Assembly (NCBI GenBank): GCA_019239895.1
Contig: JAFAZH010000051.1
Location: forward strand, 1-62,015
Direction of reading: 5' to 3'
From: Abditibacteriaceae bacterium
GTDB lineage: Bacteria > Armatimonadota > Abditibacteriia > Abditibacteriales > Abditibacteriaceae
Length of the DNA: 62,015 bases
How positions within the stretch are numbered: the first letter of the stretch is position 1; each line of letters begins with the position of its first letter. Both the position numbers and the translations under genes were made by a program. Of this stretch, positions 31,999 to 41,413 are shown in pieces. The notes beneath the pieces were generated by a model. The model was given only the letters and a program-made list of their open reading frames with translations, was not told the DNA's origin and made no database searches.

Positions 31999-34900
31999 AT
32001 GCAAATACGTATTAAAATTGTCGCTTCCAGCTCGATATTGCTCCTGACCGCCCTGACCAGTTCAGCCCATGCTCAAGATGTGGGGCGCGTTGCCCCGGCT
32101 GCCCTGCCGTTACCGTTGCCAGGGACGGCTGCCGTTGCGCCCAATGTGCTCCGTGCTCATAACCCCTGGAACTTGCCCTTAACCGGCACATGGAAATTTC
32201 AATTGACGCACGGGCGTATTGTTGGGGGCCAGTTCCAGCCCCAAGACGCGGAGGTTCTCCAGGCATCGAGCAACCAGAGCGAACATCCACCTGCGGACGC
32301 CTTCGACGGCAACGAAGAGACCCGCTGGTGCGCCGACAACGCTAATGTGCCCCAGTGGCTTGAGGCTGACTTAGGCAAAATCCGCCACGTCCAAAGCATC
32401 GGCATTAGCTGGGAGAAGACGGATACCCTTTACCAATATCGCATTGTAGGACGCCAGGAACGCAACGCGAAGCAGTGGGTCACGCTTGCGGACATGACCG
32501 CCGCGCCGGGGGTTGGCAATGGGCCAATTAGCATTAAGCCCGCCGATGTCCGTTATGTCCGCGTCTTGGTTACGGGAATCAGCAACGGTAACTGGGCCTC
32601 CATCCGCGAACTGCAAATTCGCACCCTGGCGGACGGCAAAGAAACCACCTGGCAACCGCCGACAGCCAAAACACCGGATGTGCCAGCCTCCGTGCGAGAC
32701 GCCTTCGCCGCCCCAAGCCTGAGCGATAAGCATTGGGATAGTATTCCAGTACCCTCTAACTGGGAGATGCTGGGCTATTCGATACCGACCTACAATACTG
32801 TAGACAACACGGTGGGACTGTATCGGCGCACTATCAAGGTGCCCGCCACCTGGACGGGCAAGCGCATCTACTGGCACTTCGATGGCGCTCTTGATGGGGC
32901 CGAAATATTCGTTAACGGGCAAAGAGCGGGCTACCATGAAAGCGGCTATACCGCTTTTGACGTAGATTTAACGGGCTTGATAAAACCGGGGCTACGCAAT
33001 TTGCTGGCAGTCCGCGTCTCTAAGACCACGCCCTCCTTTGAAGCCGATACCGGCGACTATCAATCAATGGGCGGCATTTATCGTGATACCTCGCTGATTG
33101 CTGTCCCCCAAACGCATATTCACGACATCACAGTGCGGACGACCCTGGCCCCTAATTACCGTGATGCCGCCCTCAACACCCAGGTACAGGTTATGGGGAC
33201 ACCGGGCGCAGCGGTGGCCCTCACCGGGCAATTGTTTGGCTCCAATGGGCAGGCGACGGCGGTGCAAATGTCCGGCCGGGGGAGCATCGGAACGGATGGC
33301 ACCATGACGATCTCCTTGAGTGCGCCCGTCCCCGCTCCCCGGCTCTGGTCGGCAGAGAAGCCAAATCTTTATTATGTCGTGTTGCAACTCGCCAGTGCGG
33401 GTAAGCCCGTGGAGCGCGTCGAGCAGCGATTCGGATTCCGCCAGATCGAGATCAAAAACCACGTTGTGCTGTGGAATGGGCAGCCGATTAAATGCACTGG
33501 TATCTGCCGTCACGATTTCTGGTCAGACAAAGGCTTCGCCCTGACAGACAGGGAGTGGAACAAAGACTTAACCATGATGAAAGCAGCCAACATCAACGCT
33601 GTCCGCACTTCCCATTACAATCACGCCGCGCGCTTTCTGGAACTGTGCGACGAAAAGGGTATGTATATTCTGGATGAGGTGCCCTATTGCTGGATTGATA
33701 ATCGGGTGCAAGACCTGGCTTTTGCGCCCTATTTGTTGCAGCGTGCCCAGGAAACTCTCGCCCGCGATAAGAACCGGCCCTGTGTCCTGGCCTGGAGCCT
33801 GGGCAATGAAAACCCGATGGGACAGGATTCGCAGATGGTGATGGATTTGGTCAAACAAACCGACCCTACCCGCCCGGCTTTCGTCTCCGGTCAGAATCCT
33901 CAGAATGTCAAGGGCCAGGATTGGAAGGATGATCACTATCCTGGCCCCAATACAGTAGACCGTGACGCGTCTCAAACTAACGTGCGCTGGCCGACTAACT
34001 ACACCGAACACCCACACACTTTTTACGAAAAAGAAGCGCAAGACTACGATCCTGGCATCTCTGATTTGTGGTCGGAAACCCTCATTAAGACGTGGCAGAA
34101 ATTGTGGCCCGCACCTAACATGCTCGGCTCATTCATCTGGGAGTGGCAGAGCCAGGGCGTGGCCGACAAAAACGCGGATAAAACCAAGGACTTCTATTTT
34201 GGCCTCGACCATCTGCGGCAGGAAAATAATAAAGGCATCGTAGACGGTTATCGCCACATTAAACCCGAATGGTGGATTGTGAAGATGGCCTATAGCCCAG
34301 TCGTCATTGGGACGCGTACCGTCACCCCAATTGGAGGAAGTTGTGTGGTGCCGCTCACAAACCATTACGCCTTCACCGATCTCAAAGAGCTGACCTGCCA
34401 CTGGACGGCGATGAAAGGGCAGACGGCCCTACGGAGTGGCATCTCGCATATTGCTTGCGCTCCGCTGCAAACTGTGATGGCCCCCTTCCCAGTTCTGGTT
34501 GGCATGACCAATTTGCGGCTGGAGTTTGCCCACGCCGATGGCACCTTCATATCAAGCGCAAACCTGATGGCGGATGGCGTGGCCCCAACTCCACCGCCCG
34601 CTGCGCTAACCGCTGGTACGCCGCTGACGACGCAAGATAGTCCCAATACACTGCGCATTGCCAATAGCTTGCAGGAAATCGTCTTCGACAAATATACAGG
34701 AACTATTCGCTCTTGGCGTATCGGCAACCGGAACCTACTGGTGGGTGGCCCGGTGGTGAATCTGGGCGAGGCTAAGACGGGAAATGAGCGAGGTTACTTC
34801 CAGGCGTCGCAGCCACCCATCACCGAGGGGGCGCAGGTCACTTCGACGCCGGGAGCCGATGGTTCCGTGCGAGTCAGTGTCACCAGCAACGTGCTGACTC

Positions 34901-35415
34901 GCAATGTGCGGAACAGTATCGATAGCGCGGCCCTGGGCACCCTGACTTGCACCTACGATATTGCGCCCAACGCGGAGATTCGGGTGCATTGGCAACTGGA
35001 TTGGACAGCCCCCGACACGCGTCTCTGGGAATCTGGACTAAAATTGTCTGTACCTACCGATCTCACGAAAATGAGTTGGCAGCGTGATGCCTACTTCGCC
35101 GATTACCCCGCCGGGCATTTGGGTGAGCCAGAGGGCACATGCAAAGCGGGTGATGTCCTCTTCCGCGCCTCAAAGCGCAGTCTGCACTGGCTCACGCTCA
35201 CTAATGCGGCAGGCTTTGGCCTCGCCTTGTTGCCCCATGACCAGCCCCTGGTAGCACGGGCTAATCCTGGCAGCGCCAGCACGACTCTATTTGCCAGCCG
35301 CGAAGTCGCTGGTCTACGAGGCTTGAGTGGCAGTTGGGTAGATGATCACAATATAGACGCCAAAAAAGGCAACCCGCTGTCTGGTGCCTTCATTCTGCGC
35401 GCTATCGGCATATAG
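31999..35415 (+). CDS. Secreted GH2 beta-galactosidase-like enzyme with inserted discoidin domain
   Basis: This 1138-residue protein has a signal peptide ending at SSAHA. A discoidin (F5/8 type C) domain at about residues 85-210 (PPADAFDGNEETRWCADNAN, VPQWLEADLGKIRHVQSIGI, YVRVLVTGISNGNWASIREL) is inserted after the first strand of the GH2 sugar-binding domain. GH2 blocks then follow: YNTVDNTVGLYRRTIKVP, GIYRDTSL, IKCTGICRHDFWSDKG, NAVRTSHYNHAARFLELCDE, acid/base ENP in WSLGNENPMG and a nucleophile region in GSFIWEWQSQG. A C-terminal beta-galactosidase small-chain-type domain completes it. The likely role is removing galactose or related sugars from pectin side chains or other glycans. Confidence 0.9.
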   Translation: MQIRIKIVASSSILLLTALTSSAHAQDVGRVAPAALPLPLPGTAAVAPNVLRAHNPWNLPLTGTWKFQLTHGRIVGGQFQPQDAEVLQASSNQSEHPPADAFDGNEETRWCADNANVPQWLEADLGKIRHVQSIGISWEKTDTLYQYRIVGRQERNAKQWVTLADMTAAPGVGNGPISIKPADVRYVRVLVTGISNGNWASIRELQIRTLADGKETTWQPPTAKTPDVPASVRDAFAAPSLSDKHWDSIPVPSNWEMLGYSIPTYNTVDNTVGLYRRTIKVPATWTGKRIYWHFDGALDGAEIFVNGQRAGYHESGYTAFDVDLTGLIKPGLRNLLAVRVSKTTPSFEADTGDYQSMGGIYRDTSLIAVPQTHIHDITVRTTLAPNYRDAALNTQVQVMGTPGAAVALTGQLFGSNGQATAVQMSGRGSIGTDGTMTISLSAPVPAPRLWSAEKPNLYYVVLQLASAGKPVERVEQRFGFRQIEIKNHVVLWNGQPIKCTGICRHDFWSDKGFALTDREWNKDLTMMKAANINAVRTSHYNHAARFLELCDEKGMYILDEVPYCWIDNRVQDLAFAPYLLQRAQETLARDKNRPCVLAWSLGNENPMGQDSQMVMDLVKQTDPTRPAFVSGQNPQNVKGQDWKDDHYPGPNTVDRDASQTNVRWPTNYTEHPHTFYEKEAQDYDPGISDLWSETLIKTWQKLWPAPNMLGSFIWEWQSQGVADKNADKTKDFYFGLDHLRQENNKGIVDGYRHIKPEWWIVKMAYSPVVIGTRTVTPIGGSCVVPLTNHYAFTDLKELTCHWTAMKGQTALRSGISHIACAPLQTVMAPFPVLVGMTNLRLEFAHADGTFISSANLMADGVAPTPPPAALTAGTPLTTQDSPNTLRIANSLQEIVFDKYTGTIRSWRIGNRNLLVGGPVVNLGEAKTGNERGYFQASQPPITEGAQVTSTPGADGSVRVSVTSNVLTRNVRNSIDSAALGTLTCTYDIAPNAEIRVHWQLDWTAPDTRLWESGLKLSVPTDLTKMSWQRDAYFADYPAGHLGEPEGTCKAGDVLFRASKRSLHWLTLTNAAGFGLALLPHDQPLVARANPGSASTTLFASREVAGLRGLSGSWVDDHNIDAKKGNPLSGAFILRAIGI

Positions 35416-35500
35416 ATAGAGGGAGGATTGTTCATATGCTGCGTCACAAGCTCCATCCAGTCCCTATCCAGCGCGGAGCAAAAATCTTAGAGGCCAATTT

Positions 35501-37330
35501 ATGAAACCAGTGTCAATCCAAAATCGAGCGGTGCAAATGGCATGGTGGATGCGTGCCGTTTGGATTGCCGTGCTTTGCGGCATAGTGATATGCGGAGCAC
35601 CAATGGCCCAGGCGTTCACGGCAGCGGATGCAGACACGCTATTGGCAGCTCACACCAAGGCTTTTTACCGCGAAAAGGATGACCAAGCCTGGTTTACCAA
35701 AAGTACCGACGGCGGCAAAGCGGATTTCTGGATGTGGGCCGAGCAGATGGAGATGATCCTCGACGCTTATGAGCGAACTCATAATGCGCAGCAGCTTACG
35801 ATGTTCAACCACCTGTTTCACGGTTTCGTGGCCGCACACGGCGTGAACTGGTCGCGCAACCCTTACAACGATGACATTATGTGGATGGTCATCGCTTGCA
35901 CGCGGGCGAACCTGCTCACGGGCAATGTGGAATACCGCGACGCGGCGAAGGCGAACTTCGACCTATGCTATGCGCGGGCCGCCTCAGCCGACTTGGGCGG
36001 TGGCCTGTGGTGGAAGACGGACAACAAGTCGAAGAACGCGTGTGTGAACGGGCCTGGGGCTATCGCGGCTTTTCTGTTGGGCCGGGCAACGGGCGATGAC
36101 GCCTACGTTACAAAAGCGAGGAGCCTTTTCCTGTGGGAGAAGGCCACCTTATTTGATCCGGCGACGGGCCGCGTGGCAGACAACATTAACAGCACCGGGA
36201 AGGTGGCTCGGTTCGCCTTGACCTACAATCAGGGCACCTTCGTGGGCGCGGCCAACCTGCTCGGTTATACAGCGGAGGCCCGTCTCGCGGCGCTCTATAC
36301 CATGAACCAACTGTGTCACGATGGGTATCTGCCCGCATCGGGGGAGAATGGTGATGGTGGCGGTTTCAATGGCATTGGCGTGCGCTGGATTGCGCGGTTT
36401 ATGCAAGAGCATGGTGAGCAAGCTACCTTTGAGCCGTGGCTACAGAAGAACGCCGAAGCCGCCTGGCAAGCTCGCCGCCCGTCGGATAACCTCTCCTGGT
36501 GCCGCTGGCCCCAGCCCACGCCGGAGGGTCTGAGATATTCGTGGGGTTGCAGTAACGCTGTCGTGATTACGCAGGTCGTGCGCCCAACGGAATCAGTCAA
36601 AGCGGGCGCTCCGGTGTTAGCACCTGCCGCCATAACAACGGGGCTTGTGCCTGCCCCCGTACCCGCTGATGCACCTGCCGCTGCGGAAATTAATGCCTTC
36701 CTGAAAGCAGACCAAAAGCAAATGCCGCCGCCTGGAGCGGTTTTGTTTATGGGTAGTTCGAGCATTCGCATGTGGGATACGCGGGCCGACTTTCCTGAAA
36801 TTCCAACGATCAATCGCGGTTTCGGCGGTTCGCAAATCTTCGAGAATACCCTCTACGTTGATCGCATCGCCGTGCCCTACAAACCGAAAATTATCGTCTT
36901 TTGCGCGGGCAGCAACGACTTGGCCTATGGCCACAAAAACCCTCAGCAGGTTTTGCAAGAATACCAGGATTTCGTAGCCAAAGTCCATGCGGCGTTACCG
37001 GACACACGCATTGTCTACATCTCGATTAATCCCACCGTAGCGCGCTGGAATCAGGAGGCCGAAGCTCTGGAAACAAACCATCTTATTGAAAAATGGATTT
37101 TCCAGAACAACTCCCCAACCCAGAAATTGAACTTCATCAATTCGCACGCGGTGCTCTTAACCGCCGATGGTCGGCCACCAGCCGATTTGCTGCGCGACGA
37201 CAAGTTGCACTTCAACACCAAAGGCTACCAGGCGTGGACAGCTATCGTGAAGCCACGCGTGTTAACTTTGGCCGCCCTGGATGGCGTGGCACGATTGGAC
37301 ACCCCGGCGTCCCAGCCAAAGCCACAGTAA
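35501..37330 (+). CDS. Secreted GH76-like glycosidase fused to an SGNH hydrolase
   Basis: This 609-residue protein has a signal peptide (VWIAVLCGIVICGAPMAQA). Residues about 40-360 resemble GH76 alpha-1,6-mannanases: an alpha/alpha barrel with the aspartate pair in NPYNDDIMWMVIACTRANLL and the segment ALTYNQGTFVGAANLLGYTA. Residues about 395-590 are an SGNH (GDSL-like) esterase: VLFMGSSSIRMWDT with the serine, TINRGFGGSQIFENTLY, IIVFCAGSNDLAYG and DDKLHFNTKGYQAW with Asp-His. An Ala/Pro-rich linker joins them. A single protein that cuts a mannan-like chain and removes acyl groups is the natural reading. It lies 85 bases after the GH2 gene and may share its message. Confidence 0.82.
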   Translation: MKPVSIQNRAVQMAWWMRAVWIAVLCGIVICGAPMAQAFTAADADTLLAAHTKAFYREKDDQAWFTKSTDGGKADFWMWAEQMEMILDAYERTHNAQQLTMFNHLFHGFVAAHGVNWSRNPYNDDIMWMVIACTRANLLTGNVEYRDAAKANFDLCYARAASADLGGGLWWKTDNKSKNACVNGPGAIAAFLLGRATGDDAYVTKARSLFLWEKATLFDPATGRVADNINSTGKVARFALTYNQGTFVGAANLLGYTAEARLAALYTMNQLCHDGYLPASGENGDGGGFNGIGVRWIARFMQEHGEQATFEPWLQKNAEAAWQARRPSDNLSWCRWPQPTPEGLRYSWGCSNAVVITQVVRPTESVKAGAPVLAPAAITTGLVPAPVPADAPAAAEINAFLKADQKQMPPPGAVLFMGSSSIRMWDTRADFPEIPTINRGFGGSQIFENTLYVDRIAVPYKPKIIVFCAGSNDLAYGHKNPQQVLQEYQDFVAKVHAALPDTRIVYISINPTVARWNQEAEALETNHLIEKWIFQNNSPTQKLNFINSHAVLLTADGRPPADLLRDDKLHFNTKGYQAWTAIVKPRVLTLAALDGVARLDTPASQPKPQ

Positions 37331-37665
37331 TCCCGCTCTAACGACACCAGATTGTGCTTTTGTTGGCTCTTAAATGAACCTGAAAGTTGATTGGAGTCTG
37401 GTCAGGGTTGACCCCTTCCGGTAGTTTTCTGGCGTTACTCTTCAGAAAGCCTCCTCTCTCTAAGCCAGAACAAAACAATTTTTATAAAACCCAGTGCCAT
37501 TATGGAATAAGATTTTTGACATTCGAGGCTTATGTGCCAAGCCACGAGCTTCATCGAGACTGGCAAAATATTTGTAGTAACTATAAGGATGGCTGCAAGC
37601 TGCCTTGGCGCACGCTTATAGTGTCCTATTATCACGTCTATTGATTAAGTAAGAAGAAACTCGTT
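37331..37665. other. Intergenic stretch without a supported gene
   Basis: This AT-richer stretch of 335 bases lies between the GH76-SGNH gene and the RedB-like gene. An 85-codon plus frame (37387-37644) and a 66-codon minus frame (37435-37635) overlap each other; neither has a family match, signal or good start. No strong hairpin or promoter was seen. Confidence 0.4.
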
Positions 37666-38289
37666 ATGAAAACTCGCCCATTTTTGATAGCATCTGGCCT
37701 GATCTGGCTGTTTGTGGTTATCGCTGGCTTGCGAATCATGCTTGTTTACGAAAATACGCCCGGCATTGCGGCCACGGCACCGGTGGCATGGCCTCTCAGT
37801 AGTCGCCTGCAACGTGCGCCGAAGGGGGCCACTCTCATCATGCTGGCCCACCCGCGTTGCCCCTGCACACGCGCGAGCATTGGGGAGCTGAACGAGCTTA
37901 TGGCTCACTGTCAGGGCAAAGTCACAGCCTACGTGCTCTTCTTTAAGCCAAAGGGCTTCGCCGACACCTGGGCGAAGACCGATCTCTGGCAGAGTGCTGC
38001 CGCCATCCCCGGTGTTACGGTCATGTGTGATGAAGACAACCAAGAGGCGCAACGCTTTCATGCGGAGACTTCTGGCCAGACGATGCTCTTCGATAACGCG
38101 GGGCATTTGCTATTCAGTGGCGGCATCACCGGCTCGCGTGGGCACTTTGGTGATAATGTCGGGCTTAGCAACATTGAGTCCTTGCTGACTTCAGGTAAGG
38201 CGGAGCGTAACAAGACCTTAGTCTTCGGCTGCTCGTTACGCGATCCCATTTCAAGCCGATCCTATCCTGTCTTAAAGGAAGTCAATTAA
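37666..38289 (+). CDS. RedB-like thioredoxin-fold membrane protein
   Basis: This 207-residue protein has an N-terminal helix (FLIASGLIWLFVVIAGLRIM) and then a thioredoxin-like fold with the strand TLIMLAHPRCPCTRASIGEL. The CxC pair CPC replaces the usual CxxC. Later strands are VTAYVLFFKPKGF, QTMLFDNAGHLLFSGGITGS and RGHFGDNVG. It resembles proteins annotated as RedB, which often precede membrane histidine kinases. Its stop overlaps the ATG of the histidine kinase (TAATG), so it is likely the redox-sensing or redox-exchange partner of that kinase; this is inference from position. Confidence 0.75.
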   Translation: MKTRPFLIASGLIWLFVVIAGLRIMLVYENTPGIAATAPVAWPLSSRLQRAPKGATLIMLAHPRCPCTRASIGELNELMAHCQGKVTAYVLFFKPKGFADTWAKTDLWQSAAAIPGVTVMCDEDNQEAQRFHAETSGQTMLFDNAGHLLFSGGITGSRGHFGDNVGLSNIESLLTSGKAERNKTLVFGCSLRDPISSRSYPVLKEVN

Positions 38290-41200
38290 TGTCGCCAATA
38301 CAACTGAATCCCACCATAATGAACCCAGAAATAAACCTGGACACGCACGAATCCACGGTGCAGCGAGCGCAAGAACTCTTTCATAAGCATCAACAGGAAA
38401 TCTTCAAAAATACCGACCACCTGTTCGCCGGGTTGATGGTGTTTCAGTGGGTTGCGGCGATTGCAGCAGCGCTCCTGATCTCCCCGCAGACTTGGGCCGG
38501 ACAGCATAGTCAGACGCATATTCATGTATGGGCCGCACTGTTTTTAGGCGGAGCGATTACCGTGTTTCCGGTGTGGTTAGCTCTTACGCAGCCGGGCTGT
38601 GTCATCACTCGGTACACGGTGGCGGTGGCGCAGATGTTGATGTCAGCTCTATTGATTCATATCAGCGGCGGGCGCATCGAGACCCATTTCCATGTCTTTG
38701 GCTCCCTAGTCATTCTGTCCTTCTATCGAGACTGGCGAGTTCTGATTCCGGCTACGATTGTGGTCGGAGTGGATCATTTTGTCCGGGGCATCTACTTCCC
38801 ACAGTCCGTTTATGGCGTGCTCACCGCAAGCCCCTGGCGTTCCGTTGAACATACCGCGTGGGTCGTCTTTGAAGATATTTTCCTGCTCAACTCCTGTGTG
38901 CGCAGCGTGCGTGAGATGCGCTCCATTGCCCAACATACGGCCCAGCTTGAAACCACCAATCAAATTATCGAAGAGAAAGTCGTGCAACGCACGGCAGAAG
39001 TCAAGGCCAGCGAAGAGCGCTTCCGCCTCTTGATGGATGGTGTCCAGGACTATGCCATCATCATGCTGGATCATGAGGGACGCGTCGTGAGTTGGAATGA
39101 GGGCGCAAAACGCGTTCAGGGCTATCGGTCAGCCGAGATTCTGGGCCAGAATTTCTCCTGTTTTTATACGGATGAAGATATGCAGCGAGGGTTACCCGCA
39201 CAAGAACTGGCCGCAGCCCAGGCGCAGGGCCGATTTGAGGATGAAGGCTGGCGCGTGCGTAAAGATGGTTCACGTTTCTGGGCTAATATCGTCTTTACAG
39301 CCCTCCGGGATGAGACGGGACAATTGCAGGGCTTCTCCCAGGTGACGCGGGACATTACCGAGCGCAAGCAGGCGGAGGACGCCCTACGGCAGAGTGAATC
39401 GCGCTTCAGGCGATTAACGAGTGCCAATATCATCGGAATTATTATTAGTGATCTGGCAGGTAATATTGCCGAAGCCAACGATAACTTCCTCAATTTAACG
39501 GGCTATTCACGAGACGATCTGTTAGCCGGAAAGCTACGGTGGGATGAGATGACGCCCCCAGAATATCACGGGGTAGACACGCGGGCCATCGAACAATTAA
39601 GAGAAACGGCCACCACCATGCCCTGGGAGAAAGAATGTCTCAGAAAAGATGGCAGTCGTGTTCCTGTCTTAGTCGGCGCGGCTCTGCTTGAACATTCGAC
39701 AGATCAGTATATCGCTTTCATCCTCGACTTGACTGAACTCAAGCAAGTGGAAGAGGCACTGCAAAAGGCGCACGATGAGATGGAAATGCGGGTGACTCAG
39801 CGCACTGCTGAATTAGCTCAAGCCAACGAAGAATTGCATCTCCAGAAGACGATTTTAGAAGCTCAAGGGGAAGCCTCCATTGATGGCATTCTGGTGGTCT
39901 CGGAGGAAGGCAACATCGTGTCCTTCAACCGGCGCTTCATTGAGATGTGGGATATCCCGCCAGAAATAGTCGCCTCCCGCTCAGATGAGTTATCGCTTCA
40001 GTCGGTGCTGAGCAAACTTCAAGACGCTGACACCTTCCTGGCCAAGGTAGCTTATCTCTATGAGCACAAAGACGAGGAAAGCCAGGATGAGATCATGCTC
40101 AAAGATGGTCGTACCTTTGATCGCTACAGCGCACCCGTTAAAGGCGCGGAAGGCATGGGCTACGGTCGTATCTGGTTCTTTCATGACATTACAGAGCGCA
40201 AGCAGGCAGAGGCCGCCATTCATCAGGCTAAGGAAGAAGCTGAGCGGGCTAACCGAGCGAAAAGCGAGTTCCTGTCGCGCATGAGCCACGAGTTGCGCAC
40301 TCCGCTCAACGCAGTTTTAGGCTTTGCCCAGATCATGGAGATGCGAGACCTCGACCCCAAAGAGCGTGAGGCCGTGGAACATATCCTAAAGGCCGGGCGG
40401 CATCTGCTCGATCTCATCAATGAGGTGTTGGATATTACTCGCATCGAAACGGGTCGCTTATCGCTGTCGCCAGAGCCGATCTCCATCACCCATGTGGCTG
40501 AAGAAGTGCTGAGTCTGGTCCGTCCCTTAGCGACTCCCCAAGGCATTCACCTGATTAATGAAATGTCGGAGTCGGGTAGCGAGCAGTCGGGCAAGAACGT
40601 CTTAGCGGACCAGCAGCGGCTCAAGCAGGTGCTCCTCAATCTGCTTTCTAATGCAGTCAAATACAACCGCCCGGATGGTACTGTGACTCTGGGGTGTGAG
40701 GTCGTCTCGCCAACCACCCTGCGCATCAAGGTAAGCGATACGGGGCTTGGCCTGCGTCCACAAGAGATAGAGAAGCTCTTTGTGCCCTTTGAGCGTCTGG
40801 GCGCGGCACGGTCGCAGGTAGAAGGCACCGGGATTGGTTTGGCCTTATCCAAGGGGCTGGTCGAGGCAATGGGCGGCCAAATTGGAGTTGAGAGCACAGT
40901 CGGCCAGGGCAGCACCTTCTGGGTAGAACTACCGATGGTGGAATCGCCCCTGGAACGCCAAAAGTGGTTACGTGGGGAGGATTTGCTCCCGGCACCTCCA
41001 ACGCTGACCGAGGCCAGTGCCCGCTGGACAGTGCTCTACATTGAGGACAATCTCTCTAATCTCAGGTTGATGGAATATGTGCTGTCTGAGCGGCCTGAGA
41101 TCAAGCTGCTCTCGGCCATGCAGGGTCGTGTGGGGCTGGACTTAGCGTGCCAGCATCGCCCGGACTTAATCCTGCTCGATTTACATTTGCCCGACATCTT

Positions 41201-41402
41201 AGGGGACGAGGTGCTGCGCCGCTTGCAAGTAACCCCTGAGACCAAAAACATTCCCGTGGTGATGGTCAGTGCCGATGCGACTCACCATGAGATCGCACGA
41301 CTCTTGGACGCCGGAGCTAAAGATTACCTGACGAAACCACTTGATGTGCGGCGGTGCCTGCAAATTATGGAAGAGACCTTGTGGGATAGTAAGCTGAATT
41401 GA
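38289..41402 (+). CDS. Membrane hybrid histidine kinase with three PAS domains and a receiver
   Basis: This 1037-residue protein begins with a membrane sensor module of six or so helices containing HISGGRIETHFHVFGSLVIL and SFYRDWRVLIPATIVVGVDH, a His-rich type found in many kinases and chemoreceptors. Three PAS domains follow (about residues 240-365, 370-490, 515-640; ITERKQAEDAL-type linkers). Then come HisKA with phosphorylated His in SRMSHELRTPLNAVLGFAQI, HATPase_c (NLLSNAVKYN, DTGLGL, GTGIGLALSKG) and a receiver domain (VLYIEDNLSNLRL, PDLILLDLHLPDI, VSADAT, LTKPL). The second ATG (MNPEI) would also be a reasonable start. Its stop overlaps the next gene's region, giving a RedB-kinase-HD-GYP operon. 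Confidence 0.92.
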   Translation: MSPIQLNPTIMNPEINLDTHESTVQRAQELFHKHQQEIFKNTDHLFAGLMVFQWVAAIAAALLISPQTWAGQHSQTHIHVWAALFLGGAITVFPVWLALTQPGCVITRYTVAVAQMLMSALLIHISGGRIETHFHVFGSLVILSFYRDWRVLIPATIVVGVDHFVRGIYFPQSVYGVLTASPWRSVEHTAWVVFEDIFLLNSCVRSVREMRSIAQHTAQLETTNQIIEEKVVQRTAEVKASEERFRLLMDGVQDYAIIMLDHEGRVVSWNEGAKRVQGYRSAEILGQNFSCFYTDEDMQRGLPAQELAAAQAQGRFEDEGWRVRKDGSRFWANIVFTALRDETGQLQGFSQVTRDITERKQAEDALRQSESRFRRLTSANIIGIIISDLAGNIAEANDNFLNLTGYSRDDLLAGKLRWDEMTPPEYHGVDTRAIEQLRETATTMPWEKECLRKDGSRVPVLVGAALLEHSTDQYIAFILDLTELKQVEEALQKAHDEMEMRVTQRTAELAQANEELHLQKTILEAQGEASIDGILVVSEEGNIVSFNRRFIEMWDIPPEIVASRSDELSLQSVLSKLQDADTFLAKVAYLYEHKDEESQDEIMLKDGRTFDRYSAPVKGAEGMGYGRIWFFHDITERKQAEAAIHQAKEEAERANRAKSEFLSRMSHELRTPLNAVLGFAQIMEMRDLDPKEREAVEHILKAGRHLLDLINEVLDITRIETGRLSLSPEPISITHVAEEVLSLVRPLATPQGIHLINEMSESGSEQSGKNVLADQQRLKQVLLNLLSNAVKYNRPDGTVTLGCEVVSPTTLRIKVSDTGLGLRPQEIEKLFVPFERLGAARSQVEGTGIGLALSKGLVEAMGGQIGVESTVGQGSTFWVELPMVESPLERQKWLRGEDLLPAPPTLTEASARWTVLYIEDNLSNLRLMEYVLSERPEIKLLSAMQGRVGLDLACQHRPDLILLDLHLPDILGDEVLRRLQVTPETKNIPVVMVSADATHHEIARLLDAGAKDYLTKPLDVRRCLQIMEETLWDSKLN

Positions 41403-41413
41403 GAAATTGTGCG

